DNA of 64,000 nt from Ancistrus triradiatus (GCA_025084515.1 JAJAGP010000172.1:594009-658008); one strand, 5' to 3'. Shown: positions 47,744 through 55,671, counted from the stretch's first letter. Notes: generated by a model from the letters alone, not told the origin. Translations and numbers: made by a program.

Positions 47744-50700
47744 AATGAACCAGTGGACCTGTCAGTGTTCAAAATGCCCTCTTTACCAGTCAGCTGTGGT
47801 TCTGTCAGTGGGCTTTTGTATAAAGAGCGATTTACAGGTAGGTGATCAGACCCTAATCAGAGACTATAACTGAACTGTATAGCTAAAACATTTGACAGTA
47901 TTATTCAATAATAATAGTCCTTAAACTTAAATATAACATTTCTGCACACTGTAGCTATAGTCAAACCCTGCTCTTCAAACTCCCATTGTCTCATCTCCAA
48001 CCATGTGAACCACTAACATGCTATAACCCCACATCAGAAACAGTTGGGACAGTATGGGCAATGCATATTAAGAAAACACACAGTGTTTCTTACATTTACT
48101 TTGACTTTTATTTCAATGCAGACAGTATGAACCTGAGATATTTCATGTGTTGTCTGGTCAGCTTCATTTCATTTGTTAATAAACATCCATTCCTCCATGT
48201 CAGCTCTGCAACACATTCCAAAAAAGTTGTGATGGTAAAATATTTACCACTTTGTGATGTTGCCATTTCTTCTCACCACACTTAAAAGACGTTTTGGCAC
48301 TGAGGATACCAAGTGATTTAGTGTTCCAGGTGTTATTTTGTCCCATTCTTCCTGCAAACCCGTCTTAAGACGCTGTCGTTGTCGCATTTTCCGTTTTACA
48401 AAACAGCTCAGGTTGGCTTTTATCCCAAGCATTTCCACATTCGTGTTAAAAACATCTGCTAGAGTTAACTTATACTTGACCTCTTGGTTCAAATCCATCA
48501 GCATATGCATAAGCAAGCTATTTCATGTTCAGGCATTAACAGTGAATGTATCATTACTTTGTTTGCCATCTTAGAAAACTTACAACTTTTAGGCTGTTGC
48601 AAAGCCAGTCTGTTGTTAATTTTCACCTAAGTGATGTATAATCGTTATATTTCTAAGCCAGATTGTTTAACTGGTTGGTTGTAGGAGTTTGTTCTAGCTA
48701 ATGTCATATTTATGTGGTATGGTATTATTGTATAGTTCAAGTATGGGCACTGCTTCAGCTTCGTCGCTCTAAGGAAAGCTATAGGAAGACATTCCTCCCC
48801 ACTGCGATAACCATTTGTCCTGGCCAAAAAACGGTCACACACTCTAATATTTGGTCGGACGGCCTTTAGCTTTGATTACAGCACGCATTCACTGTGGCAT
48901 CATTTCCACAAGCTTCTGCAATGTCACAACATTTATTTCTGTCCAGAGTTGCATTCATTTTCCCCCAAGATCTTGTATTGATGATGGGAGATTTGTTCCA
49001 CTGCACAAAGTCTCCTCCAGCACATCCCAAAGATTCTCAATGGGGTTCAGGTCTGGACTCTGTGGTGGACAATCCATGTGTGATAATGATGGCTCATGCT
49101 CTCTGAACCACTGTTTTCACAATCTGCCCTTCTGAAACAGGATGAAATCTTTCCCCGACCACAGGATGGTCTTTCCCACATGGTTGTTTAACAAATGAGA
49201 AGCTACTCGCTGATCAGTTAGCTTAAGAAAATGTTGAGCTTGCAACATCATCACTATGCAGGAATTATTGGATGGGGGTTTTCTTTAACTATTTAAGTAT
49301 GGCTTTAGTTAAATCCCAGGTGGTGGGTGACTTTTTTTGGATAAAGAGAACGTAAGTGAGCCCGAAGGCTATTGGAGAATGTTTTGTGGATGGATGAGAC
49401 CAACGTAGAATATTTTGTTGTAAAGAAAAGCATTATGTTTGGAGAAAGGACAACACTGCATTCAGCATTAAAGAACCTATCCATTCTGTGAAACGTGTGG
49501 TCGGGTATCATGGTTTGGGCCTGTTTGCTGCATTCTGGGGCAGGACTACTTGCCATATTGATGGAAACAATGAAATTCTGAATTATATCAGAGAATTCTA
49601 AAGGAAAATAAAATCAGGACATCTGTCCATGAACTGAATCTCAAAGAGCGAGATGGTGGGTCATGCAGCAAGACAACGACTCTACGAACACAAAGTCGTT
49701 CTACCAAAGAATGGTAAAGAAGGAATAAGTTCATGTTTGCAAAAGTCCTGACCTAATCCAATGGAAAAGTTGTGGAAGGACCTTGAAGCGAGCAGCAATG
49801 GAGGAAACCCACCAACATCCCAGAGCTGAAGCTGTTCCTGTACGAGGAAGGGGAATGGGCTAAAATCCTCCAAGCCGGTTTGTGTTTGCAGACTGATCAA
49901 CAGGGCTACAGGAAAAGTTTAGCTGCAGTTATTGATGCAGCAGGGGAGTCACAACAGATACTGAAAGCAAAGGGTTACATCTTTTGCCACTCACTAATAT
50001 GTAATATGGATATTTCCTCAAGAAATAAATGAACCCAAGTATAATACTTTTTGTCTCATTTGTTGTAAACTGGGTTCTCTTTATCTACTTTTAGAATTAT
50101 GTGAAAATGATGATGTTTTAGGTCAGTATTATGGCAGAAATATAGAAAAATCTAAAGGGTTCAAAACTTTCAGGCACCATGTCCATTACTGCTGTTTGTA
50201 ACAACGAAAATTTCACTCTGGGGATTTTTTCACACCCATTTCACATTCAAATTACATTTTTTTTTGAATTTCAGTGAGCTTTATTGGCATCATGACGTCA
50301 CAGTGGGTTACAATATTGCCAACGGCATTGACAGGACATTTTATTACAGATGAAGAATAACGAAACAAACAAAACATAATAATTTAGATACAGTTTGTAA
50401 ACTCTCACACTCTCTCTATCTGTGTAAAAGTATGACTGCATTATTTAAAATGAATTTATAGCATATAAGTGAGTAATAGCATATTGTGGGAAAAGAAACT
50501 GGTAAAATTTTACAAGCTCACCTTATAATCAGTGCTGCAGGTATGTTGTGTTTTTAAGTGTGTGTTTGTGTGCTGCAGGAAATATTTCTAAGAGCATTCG
50601 CACAGAGGAGGGCTGGTTCTCTCCTGAGGAGTTTGTAAAGCAGGAATTAACTCTGAGAAATGGCCACTGGAAGAAAGACATACTCTGTCATGGAAAAACT

Positions 50701-53700
50701 ATCCACTACCTCACAATGGTTAGCATACTAACAAAGAATCATTTGTAAAGGACGCCTTGTTGTTATTTCACCAAAACACTGGCTGGACTAATATATATTT
50801 GCTCTGTCTGCAGAAGAAGATCCTCCACGTTCATTCACTGAATTGTCAATGTATTTGGTGCTGTCCTGAGGACCCAGTGAGTCGAAAACCACACACAACC
50901 CTTTTCACAGTTACATTTAGTAGATGTCCGTATCCACAGCAACTTACAACTGATCAAATCTTATAACTGAGTTAAGGGTTTTGCTCAAGGACCCAATAGT
51001 GGCAGCTGAGTAGAGGAGAGATTTGAACCCTAGACCTTCTAGTCTACAGTCCATTACCTCAACCACTAAACCACCACAATGCCACAGTCCCTTTTACCCT
51101 ACATTATGCAATTTATGCCTTTTAACCACTATGCATGTAATCCAGTCCAGTAGGTGGTGCAGTACAGTATGCCAATCACCATAAACCCAAAAGAAGAACA
51201 ATATGAACTAGACTGATTATTTCATGTCTTTAACTAATATCTGTTAGTTCAGCGTCTTTATTGGCTGAATAAAGGACGTGTGTCTAAATGTAGGCATTCA
51301 CTGTTGAGAAAAGTGTCTACTGCAGAAATTTAACCGAGAAAAAGCCTGTTTTATTGACGTATTTATCACTCAATCCAACAAGACATCTGAAACGTTTACG
51401 TTAGCCAGCTAGCTAACGGCTATCTGGACATCGTCAACAAAATGTTATTATTACATTTACAGCATTTAGCAGACGCCCTTATCCAGAGCGACTTACAATT
51501 GATACAGTCTTACAATCCAAGCAATTGTGGGTTAAGGGCCTGCTCAAGGACCCAACAGTGGCAGCTTAGCAGAGGTGGGATTTGAACCCTGGGCCTTTTG
51601 GACCATAGTCCAGTACCTTATCCACGCTAAACGCTACATCTTTCCTCTTCCTGACAGTGCACTGACGTCATGAGTAGTCTGACAGTGCATGTCTGCAGCC
51701 AGAATATTGAACATGCTTGATGAAAGAATGAATACTGCACACTAATTTTTATTTTCTCCTTGTTTCCTTCATTTTCTTCTTCAGCTGTATCAGAGTAATG
51801 TGATGTCTGCTTCATTTGTAATTGCGACACTGATCTGGTGTGTTGTGAAAAGTGTCCTCGATCTTTTCATAACAACTGCCACGTACCAATTCTAGGAAAT
51901 ACGGACGAACTCGGGTGAGTGACAGGTCAAGTTTTTCGGCTTGTATGAATTAAGCAGGAAATATGTTCTGCAGTCAGACTGTGCTTGGATCTGGTTTTGA
52001 ATCTGTTCTGGTTGTGCAGAGCATAGAGTGAGAGTAATCATCAGGAGGCAGTTTATGAATGAGTAAGCTGTTCGTCTTTTTAGTTGAAATGTAGTGAACT
52101 GTAACATAATGAAGAGCCCAGCCTCTTTTTTAATTTTTAGTCTTTTCAGTTTATGTTGTCATCTGCTTCAAATAAGTATGATTTGTAACATATTCCACAA
52201 CATATTTACAATATTTTCACCAAGCTCACTAGCTAACTCACTGCCTAGCAACTGCCACTGTTAGCCTTATTGCTTAAGGCTAAGCTAATATGGATTTGCA
52301 AATATGATTACAGTCCAATACCAGTTGATCTTAAATGTGTTGGAAAAAACCTTAATTTTCAAGCTTGGAACAATTTGTTACACATTTAAAGACATGAATT
52401 TGTAACTATTTTGCAATATAAGTAGTGATAATTATGCTTGTGTGTGTGTTTGTTTAGGGATGATTGGACTTGCACATTCTGCTTGTTTAAGGCTTACCAG
52501 GGACGGTGGCTTCATGTGGTCCAGGAAAAAGCTTTGAACAGTCCTGTTTCTGGAAATGACTTGGTACCCAAACATGTCCGACAAATGATTACTGGGCCAA
52601 AAGTATTTAGACAGCCCCTGATGTGGCAAGTTCTCCTAATTAGAACGATGAGAGAGGTCTGAATTTTCTCATTCAGGCTACACTTCAACTATGAGAGACA
52701 ACATGAGAAAAAAAATCCAGGAAACATACTGTAGGATTTTTAAAGCATTTAATGTAAAGTATGGTGGGAAAAATAAGATTTGGTCAATAAATTTGGTTTC
52801 AACTTCAGTACTTGTAAGCTAACCTTTGTTGGCACTGACAGAGGTCAAACGTTTCCGTAAGTCATCACCGGGTTTGGGCACAACTGTAGTGGTATTTGGG
52901 CCCATTCCTCAGGCAGATCTCCTCTAGAGCAGTGATGTTTTGGGGAACACGGACTTTCAATTCCATCCACAAATTTTCTATGGGGCTGAGGTCTGGAGAC
53001 TGGCTAGGCCACTCCAGGATCTTGAAATGCTTTTTACGGAGCCACTCCTTCGTTGCCCGAGAGGTGTGTTTGGGATCATTGTCTTGCTGGAAGACCCAGC
53101 CACGTTCCATCTTCAATGCTCTCACTGATGGAAGGAGGTTTTGGCTTAAAATCTCACGATACATGGCCCCGTTCATTCTTCCCTTAACACGGATTAGTCA
53201 TCCTGTCCTCTTTGCAGAAAAACATCCCCAAAGCATGATGTTTCCACCCCCATGCTTCACAGTAGATATGACGCAACTCAGAATTCTTCTTCCTCCAAAC
53301 ACGCTGAGTTGAGTTTTTACCAAAAAGTTCTATTTTAGTTTTATCTGACCACATGATATTCTTCCAATCCTCTTCTGGATCATCCATATGCTCTCTGGCA
53401 AACTTCAGATGGGCCTGGACATGTACTGGCTTAAGCAGGGGGACACGCTCTCTTGGAGACTCTCTTGGCATAGTGTGTTACTGACGGTAACCTTGTTACT
53501 TTGGACCCAGCTCTTTGCAGGTCATTCATCAGGTCCCTCCATCTAGTTCTGGGATTTTTGCTCACCGTTCTCATGATCATTTTGACCCACGGGATGAGAT
53601 CTTGCGTGGAGCCTCAGATCGAGGGAGATTGTATATCTTCCATTTTCTTACAATTACACCCACAGTTGATTTATTCACACCAACCTGCTTGCCTATTGTA

Positions 53701-55660
53701 GATTCCCTCTTCCCAGCCTGGTGCAGGTCTACAATTTTTTCCTGGTGTAATTTGACAGCTCTTTGGTCTTGGTCATGGTTGAGTTTGGAGTCTGACTGTT
53801 TGAGGCTGTGGACAGGTGTCTTTTATACAGATAACGAGGTCAAACAGGTGCCAGTAATACAGGTAACGAGTGGAGGACAGAAGAGCTTCTTAAAGAAGAA
53901 GTTACAGGTCCGTGAGAGCCAGATATTGCTTGTTTGTCAATGACCAAATACTTATTTTCCACCATGATTTACAATTAAATTATTTACAACTCCTACAATG
54001 TGATTTCCTGGATTTTTTTTCTCATTTTTTTTTTTTTAAGTTGAAGTGTACCTTTGATGAAAATTACAGACTCTCATCTTTCTAAGTCGGAGAACTTGCA
54101 CAATCAGTGGCTGACTAAATACTTTTTTGCCCCACTGATGCTTGTTGAGGGAGGAACTGTGATTAAAGTCAGATGACTCTAGAAATCCACTCCCAGAAAC
54201 CATTGTTGCCAAACCAGCAGCAGGTCGATGTCTGGGATTACAGTCCCATGGATGGGTTTTAAGTTAACTTTGAGGAGAGGGATTTTTGTTTGAGTTAGGT
54301 CGTTTTGAACACATTAGATTAAATGAATGCTGTTTTTACAAAAATATCAAAGATGATACAACAAGCCGTGTTATGCTTACATGTGTGGGTTTTTTTATCA
54401 GTGGCTATGAGTATTTGCTCTCACTTCATATATAAGGAGGATGTACAGCAAGTGGTTACGAAAGACCCCCGAGCCACAGTAAGGACTCTCTAGGCATAAA
54501 TGCATACTTCTCCATGTTAGTTCTCTCTACAGTTCACTATTTTCATACACTTTCTTCACACATTCTTCACATATATGAGTGGCATTCATCAGTTACAAAT
54601 CTATATTAAATTAGTTTATAGACTGTTTAGTACTTTAAGAGCTAAAGTTTCATTTGAATACAACGACTAAGTACACTATTATTGTCTCATTTCTTTAACT
54701 GGGCTCACTATCTATTTTTAGGGCTTATAAATCTGATGTTGTTTAAGATCATATTTATGCAGAAATATAGGAAGTTTCACAAACTTTCAGGCACCACTGT
54801 GTGGCCAAATATTGGACTATAGGTAGTTAGTGGCATGTAACAAGAACCAATATTGAACCCATTAGTTTGGCTTCTGAAAACCTGCAGTCTAGATATTTGT
54901 TTTAAGACAATAAAACCACTATGCTGCAGCGGGGTTCCTGTGGTTGTGGGATAGAGTGTTAGACTGCCTCTCCACCTTAGCAGCCAATAACAGTAATGTC
55001 CTATTTAAATTAACTTACAGTGTATGCTTCATTTGTAACCCTATGGAAATATATCAGCCAATATTATTGTATTATTGACTAATTCAAATCAGTTTCAGTG
55101 ATGTTTAGACTTCATTGTGCAATACTGTACAGTAAAACACAAATCTATCTGTAGTGGTTTGTCCTTTTTGTATTCAAAGTGCCATACTCTAATCATATTC
55201 CAGCACCTAATTTGGTAAAATACATCCATGACCAGGTGGAGAACTACAGTAGAGTGATCTCCAAGCCCATGTGGCTGGACCGAGTGAGGACGAAGCTGAA
55301 GAAAAAAAGATATAACACAGTGAGAGAGTTTGTAGAGGACATCCGGCTTATCTTTCACAACTGCAGCATTTTTAATAAGGTGAGACTCAAATACTGTATG
55401 TGTGTGTAATCAGTTATGTATCGGTACTTGTGTCATCTCAAGAGGACATATTTGGTTTTGACACTGTATGGCACCTTGTCAGAAGGAGTGGTTAGAAAAT
55501 GAGATGTATTGCTGTGAGTGAGTTTGTTATATTACAGTATATAATATTTTATCCGTCTCTCTCATCGTAGGATAACGAGTTTGGCAGGATGGGATCGAGA
55601 CTGAGTGAGATCTTTGAGCAAGAACTTCAGAAAGTCTTCAGCATCCAGTTAATGAGATAG
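34134..55660 (+). CDS. SP100/SP110/SP140-type nuclear-body protein: HSR, acidic cassettes, two SAND, PHD, bromodomain
   Basis: Gene-level entry; exons are 34134-34288, 35117-35288, 41140-41265, 42947-43072, 43749-43844, 44987-45120, 47349-47396, 47493-47541, 47643-47837, 50579-50718, 50814-50876, 51785-51914, 52458-52563, 54402-54478, 55203-55379 and 55571-55660. Known family role: nuclear-body (PML-associated) chromatin readers. HSR mediates oligomerisation, SAND binds DNA, and PHD plus bromodomain read histone tails. Seen: every domain block has clear motifs, and phases match from 35117 through 50876. Problems: the HSR start exon has compensating indels, the PHD exon needs one extra base to be read, and the last linker exon does not match its neighbours' phase. 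The gene is thus a damaged paralogue or carries assembly errors. Two SAND domains in one gene are unusual against the human members as I know them. Confidence 0.8.
35117..35288 (+). CDS. Gene 1 exon 3: second half of HSR (Sp100/AIRE-type) domain
   Basis: Acceptor ctctctctgcag, donor ggag|gtaagt, phase 0 in and phase 1 out. Product about 57 residues with the family pattern I-M-KTIERGVYRILDWIE, then FWTCVFQFHIVKKYSVL and LLRDEVQG. This is the helical oligomerisation region (HSR, also called the CARD-like region in AIRE). No lesions. Confidence 0.85.
35600..35870 (+). mobile_element. 3' tail of a truncated non-LTR retrotransposon
   Basis: Broken plus-strand frame with WNPLPQSLCD and LPSFKVQLKT, like the conserved C-terminal end of fish LINE ORF2 proteins. 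The rest of the element is absent. Confidence 0.5.
35885..36110 (+). repeat. GTCAAGTCAAATTTATTTAT interspersed repeat
   Basis: gacaagtcaagtcaaattta, tagcgctttttacaacacag, cattgtctcaaagaagcttt and aaggaaaaactccccaaacg, a pattern found many times in fish genomes. Class not assigned here. Confidence 0.6.
36506..38175 (+). mobile_element. Tc1-like transposon, decayed, with a SINE inserted
   Basis: 1670 bases between TA dinucleotides (36504-36505, 38176-38177), from cagtggtgcttgaaagtttg to ttcaagcaccactg, with long inverted repeats (over 200 bases recognisable). Plus-strand transposase debris (e.g. FQDPCYPLREWSTNKDQ; later blocks near 37500-37900) has many frame breaks. A SINE piece at about 36860-36960 interrupts the 5' part. 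Terminal fragments of this family are scattered through the window (15575, 33786, 39959, 40427, 49290-50180, 54655, 62640). Confidence 0.8.
36860..36960 (-). repeat. SINE fragment inside the Tc1 element
   Basis: ttagcagacaccttatccag, gtagaggtggggatttgaaa and accttcgggttcaaagtcag are degraded SINE tail and B-box parts. Confidence 0.55.
38562..38894 (+). pseudogene. Dead third copy of the acidic cassette exon, split by a SINE
   Basis: cttcatttcaggttttcgc at 38562 resembles the acceptor of the live cassettes. After a SINE (about 38590-38785) the rest of the exon follows: catagaggataccaatgcag, ataaatctagcaacaatgaa and cctcccagcttctgtgagtc, matching the ends of 41140-41265 and 42947-43072. It has frame breaks and cannot be spliced normally. 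Confidence 0.7.
38590..38785 (-). repeat. tRNA-derived SINE inserted in the dead cassette exon
   Basis: cattagcagaccccttatcc, ccaagcaattgtgggtgtaa and gaggtgggatttgtgaaccc, ending in ccgctaggctacc, the reversed A-box end. It sits between the acceptor and body of the exon remnant. Confidence 0.7.
39225..39957. mobile_element. hAT-like MITE (TAGGGATGTCACGATACC ends)
   Basis: The left end tagggatgtcacgatacc and right end cttgtgacatcccta are inverted repeats. ggtaccaataccactaaaat and ttggtaccgaagtattggtt mirror each other further in. 733 bases, no transposase. A Tc1 terminal piece (acagtggtgactgaaagttt) abuts the right end. Confidence 0.65.
40380..40428. repeat. (CA)n microsatellite abutting a Tc1 end
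   Basis: About 24 CA units that run directly into gtggtgcttgaaagtttg, the terminal sequence of the Tc1 family. Confidence 0.95.
40427..40650 (+). mobile_element. Tc1-like terminal repeat, solo
   Basis: gtgcttgaaagtttgtgaac, ttctatatttctgcaaaaat and agagaacccagttaaacaaa match the left arm of 36506-38175; only that arm plus a short ttgca/ctgcaac piece remains. Confidence 0.7.
41140..41265 (+). CDS. Gene 1 exon 4: acidic cassette A
   Basis: 126 bases, acceptor ttatttcag, donor ctca|gtaagt, phase 1 on both sides. Product about 42 residues, SLDSCIEDPNGDKPSNN then EKNSDQEEQEEKGS: acidic, polar, probably disordered. It could be included, skipped or multiplied without breaking the frame. It is a linker between HSR and SAND; no domain recognised. 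Confidence 0.75.
42230..42675. mobile_element. CAGTGGTACCTCGG-family element, copy 4 (partial)
   Basis: Contains catgatccatctaacttatg and tcgttttcggttctcgacaa and ends gacgagaaccgaggtaccactg, matching the 4949 element arms. The left part is truncated. Confidence 0.65.
42947..43072 (+). CDS. Gene 1 exon 5: acidic cassette B
   Basis: 126 bases, acceptor catttcag, donor ctcg|gtgagt, phase 1 on both sides. Product SLDSSEEDPNADKPSNN then EKNSDQKEEEEREREHK-like residues ending SCSPSL. Nearly identical to cassette A at DNA level (aaaccgagcaacaatgagaa is shared), so the duplication is recent. More acidic and more charged than A. Confidence 0.78.
43105..43715. mobile_element. DNA transposon relic, AAAAAAGTTGGGAC family
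   Basis: The left end cattccaaaaaaagttggga and right end tactgtcccaactttgtctg are inverted. The interior holds gtaatcatgatttggtacaa and ttattaacaaatgaaatgaa, shared with 58193-59272. No full transposase. Confidence 0.6.
43749..43844 (+). CDS. Gene 1 exon 6: first half of SAND domain 1
   Basis: Acceptor ctctcctag, donor agtg|gttcag, phase 1 in and out. Ends with the canonical SAND start: DQLSVTCGNKKGILYKNKWA, where the TCG-KG-L-K pattern matches Sp100/AIRE SAND domains. It joins in frame to the exon at 44987. Confidence 0.85.
43905..44140 (-). repeat. DANA-like SINE
   Basis: actttagagacaccaactaa, aaacccacacagacacaggg, atgcaaattccacacaggca and ccgggattcaaaccagggtc: reverse-strand body and B box. 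Confidence 0.7.
44500..44765 (-). repeat. DANA-like SINE, well preserved
   Basis: On the minus strand the 5' end reads gaggcatggtggtttggtgg, then tcctgggtttgatcccaggt (B box), gtgtggagtttgcatgtctc and cacagtccaaatatgtgtgt. Open frames here are repeat shadows. Confidence 0.75.
44987..45120 (+). CDS. Gene 1 exon 7: second half of SAND domain 1
   Basis: Acceptor gatctgacag, donor agat|gtaaat, phase 1 in and phase 0 out. Product EKSIRSEGRWFTPNGFEIFG then GGKASSKNWKFSIHF, ending PLKKFID. WFTP-FEI-GG and the KNWK motif (the DNA-contact KDWK/KNWK of SAND domains) are intact, so this SAND may bind DNA. Confidence 0.88.
45121..46200. other. Intron, no feature recognised
   Basis: AT-rich; no supported coding or clear repeat structure. 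Confidence 0.45.
46205..46930. mobile_element. DNA transposon relic with long inverted repeats
   Basis: The left arm (ttcattgcacaccaactgaa, gctgattttgggcatacagc) is mirrored by the right arm (gctgtatgccaaaatcatca, ttcagttggtgtgcaat). Between them lies a plus-orientation block (tggaacagcctattcgttca, gtcttacccatggttgcggt), possibly a transposase shadow. Superfamily not assigned. Confidence 0.65.
47349..47396 (+). CDS. Gene 1 exon 8: C-terminal edge of SAND 1
   Basis: 48 bases, acceptor tttttccttaag, donor accg|gtaatg, phase 0 in and out. EGLLRAPITKRSRVQP continues SAND 1 exactly where family members have the G-L-P/R tail and a basic patch. Confidence 0.75.
47493..47541 (+). CDS. Gene 1 exon 9: short Ser-rich linker
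   Basis: 49 bases, acceptor gaactttcag, donor ccgt|gtaagt, phase 0 in and phase 1 out: SQKRQPSVLSSASSSP. It keeps the frame between exons 8 and 10. Confidence 0.7.
47643..47837 (+). CDS. Gene 1 exon 10: poly-Glu linker and first half of SAND domain 2
   Basis: 195 bases, acceptor tagcgtcag, donor acag|gtaggt, phase 1 in and out. An acidic run of 11 Glu (GAA/GAG repeats at about 47709-47745) is followed by NEPVDLSVFKMPSLPVSCGS and VSGLLYKERFTG. The LPVSCG...GLLYK pattern is a SAND start, so this is a second SAND domain. The alternative acceptor TAG at 47636 would change the frame. Confidence 0.8.
48020..48240. mobile_element. AAAAAAGTTGGGAC-family MITE, internal deletion copy
   Basis: ccacatcagaaacagttggg at the left and acacattccaaaaaagttgt at the right. 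The interior aataaacatccattcctcca and gacagtatgaacctgagata match 58193-59272. Confidence 0.6.
48241..48640 (-). mobile_element. Possible DNA-transposon coding debris
   Basis: A minus-strand open stretch with KTGLQEEWDKITPGTLNHLV and SVPKRLLSVVRRNGN recalls the C-terminal EW-I-L-SMP-R-V pattern of Tc1/mariner-like transposases. It directly follows the MITE at 48020 and may be the same older element. Confidence 0.4.
48835..49250 (-). pseudogene. Tc1-like transposase relic of another family
   Basis: The reverse strand encodes broken PP-SPDLNPIENLWDVLEET-type sequence (around 49020-49070), and the left end has ctaatatttggtcggac. Frame breaks throughout; no right terminus. Confidence 0.55.
49290..50180 (+). 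pseudogene. 3' half of a GTGGTGCTTGAAAG-family Tc1 element, many small deletions
   Basis: Blocks parallel 37380-38170: gaatgttttgtggatggatg, agaaaagcattatgtttgga, ggacatctgtccatgaactg and aacccaccaacatcccagag. It ends with ttcaaaactttcaggcacca. The 5' end is missing, and single-base losses are frequent. Confidence 0.65.
50579..50718 (+). CDS. Gene 1 exon 11: second half of SAND domain 2
   Basis: 140 bases, acceptor gtgctgcag, donor aatg|gttagc, phase 1 in and phase 0 out. NISKSIRTEEGWFSPEEFVK then NGHWKKDILCHGKTIHYL. The GWFSPEEF block is conserved, but the DNA-contact motif reads GHWK instead of KNWK/KDWK, so DNA binding may be weakened or altered. Confidence 0.82.
50814..50876 (+). CDS. 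Gene 1 exon 12: SAND 2 C-terminal edge, Cys-rich
   Basis: 63 bases, acceptor tctgtctgcag, donor ccca|gtgagt, phase 0 in and out. KKILHVHSLNCQC then IWCCPEDP: the KIL-VH-C-C pattern seen in this family between SAND and PHD. Confidence 0.78.
50905..51090 (-). repeat. tRNA-derived SINE (TAGCCTAGTGG type)
   Basis: gttacatttagtagatgtcc, gggttttgctcaaggaccca, gagatttgaaccctagacct and ctcaaccactaaaccacc: reverse copy with B and A boxes. Confidence 0.7.
51455..51635 (-). repeat. tRNA-derived SINE (TAGCCTAGTGG type), well preserved
   Basis: acatttacagcatttagcag then acgcccttatccagagcgac, gggatttgaaccctgggcct and gtaccttatccacgctaaac. About 0.15 kb upstream of the PHD exon. Confidence 0.75.
51785..51914 (+). 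CDS. Gene 1 exon 13: PHD finger part 1, with a one-base frame lesion
   Basis: Acceptor attttcttcttcag, donor ctcgg|gtgagt. The frame from 51799 reads CDVCFICNCDTDLVCCEKC then PRSFHNNCHVPILGNTDEL, the first six metal ligands of a C4HC3 PHD finger. Upstream, exon 12 ends in phase 0, but the PHD frame needs phase 1 and has TAA (51796-51798) just before the first Cys. Restoring one missing base in that codon would cure both faults. So this is either a pseudogene-making deletion or a base lost in the assembly. The 3' phase (2) fits exon 14. Confidence 0.75.
52458..52563 (+). CDS. Gene 1 exon 14: PHD finger part 2
   Basis: Acceptor tgtttgtttag, weak proposed donor acttg|gtaccc. GDDWTCTFCLFKAYQG gives the last two Cys ligands (WTC-x2-C), and VQEKALNSPVSGND matches the family linker. 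The frame stays open past the donor into a Tc1 element that begins 28 bases later, so the true exon end is uncertain. Confidence 0.72.
52592..54137 (-). mobile_element. Tc1-like transposon, inactivated, second copy of the 20834 family
   Basis: It starts ctgggccaaaagtatttag and ends ttttttgccccactg, 1546 bases with about 200-base inverted repeats. Minus-strand transposase fragments at 53184-53471 and 52865-53176 hold FQQDNDPKHTSRATKEWL-like and SPDLSPIENLW motifs, with frame breaks. It inserted in the intron right behind PHD exon 14. Confidence 0.87.
54402..54478 (+). CDS. Gene 1 exon 15: PHD-bromodomain linker, frame uncertain
   Basis: Acceptor ttttttatcag, donor ccaca|gtaagg, 77 bases. One frame gives YEYLLSLH then a stop; another gives IYKEDVQQVVTKDPRAT. 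Family members have CEYLLL--YKED in a single frame, so a 2-base loss in the tatata run (54428-54434) is likely. Its end phase also disagrees with exon 16 unless one G is missing at cag|gtaagg. No phase choice makes the exon join cleanly on both sides. Confidence 0.5.
54655..54800 (-). mobile_element. Tc1-like terminal fragment
   Basis: tttctttaactgggctcact, tgatgttgtttaagatcata and acaaactttcaggcaccact match the right arm of the 36506-38175 element. Confidence 0.6.
55203..55379 (+). CDS. Gene 1 exon 16: bromodomain, main part
   Basis: Acceptor catattccag, donor taag|gtgaga, phase 1 in and phase 0 out. NYSRVISKPMWLDRVRTKL, RYNTVREFVEDIRLIFHNC and SIFNK: the SP140-type bromodomain with DIRLIF-NC-FN, including the conserved Asn that contacts acetyl-lysine. 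Shorter at its N-terminal side than classical bromodomains, as is usual in this family. Confidence 0.85.
55571..55660 (+). CDS. Gene 1 exon 17: bromodomain end and stop codon
   Basis: Acceptor ctctcatcgtag, then DNEFGRMGSRLSEIFEQEL and a short tail ending in TAG at 55658-55660. In frame with exon 16. This is the final helix of the bromodomain and the C-terminus. Confidence 0.85.
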   Translation, partial: DNEFGRMGSRLSEIFEQELQKVFSIQLMR

Positions 55661-55671
55661 CACAAGCTCAC

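Noticed and set aside
11069..51635. tRNA-like A and B boxes at several places
   Set aside because: They belong to SINE copies with conserved non-tRNA tails; no cloverleaf with intact acceptor stem was found, so no tRNA genes are called.
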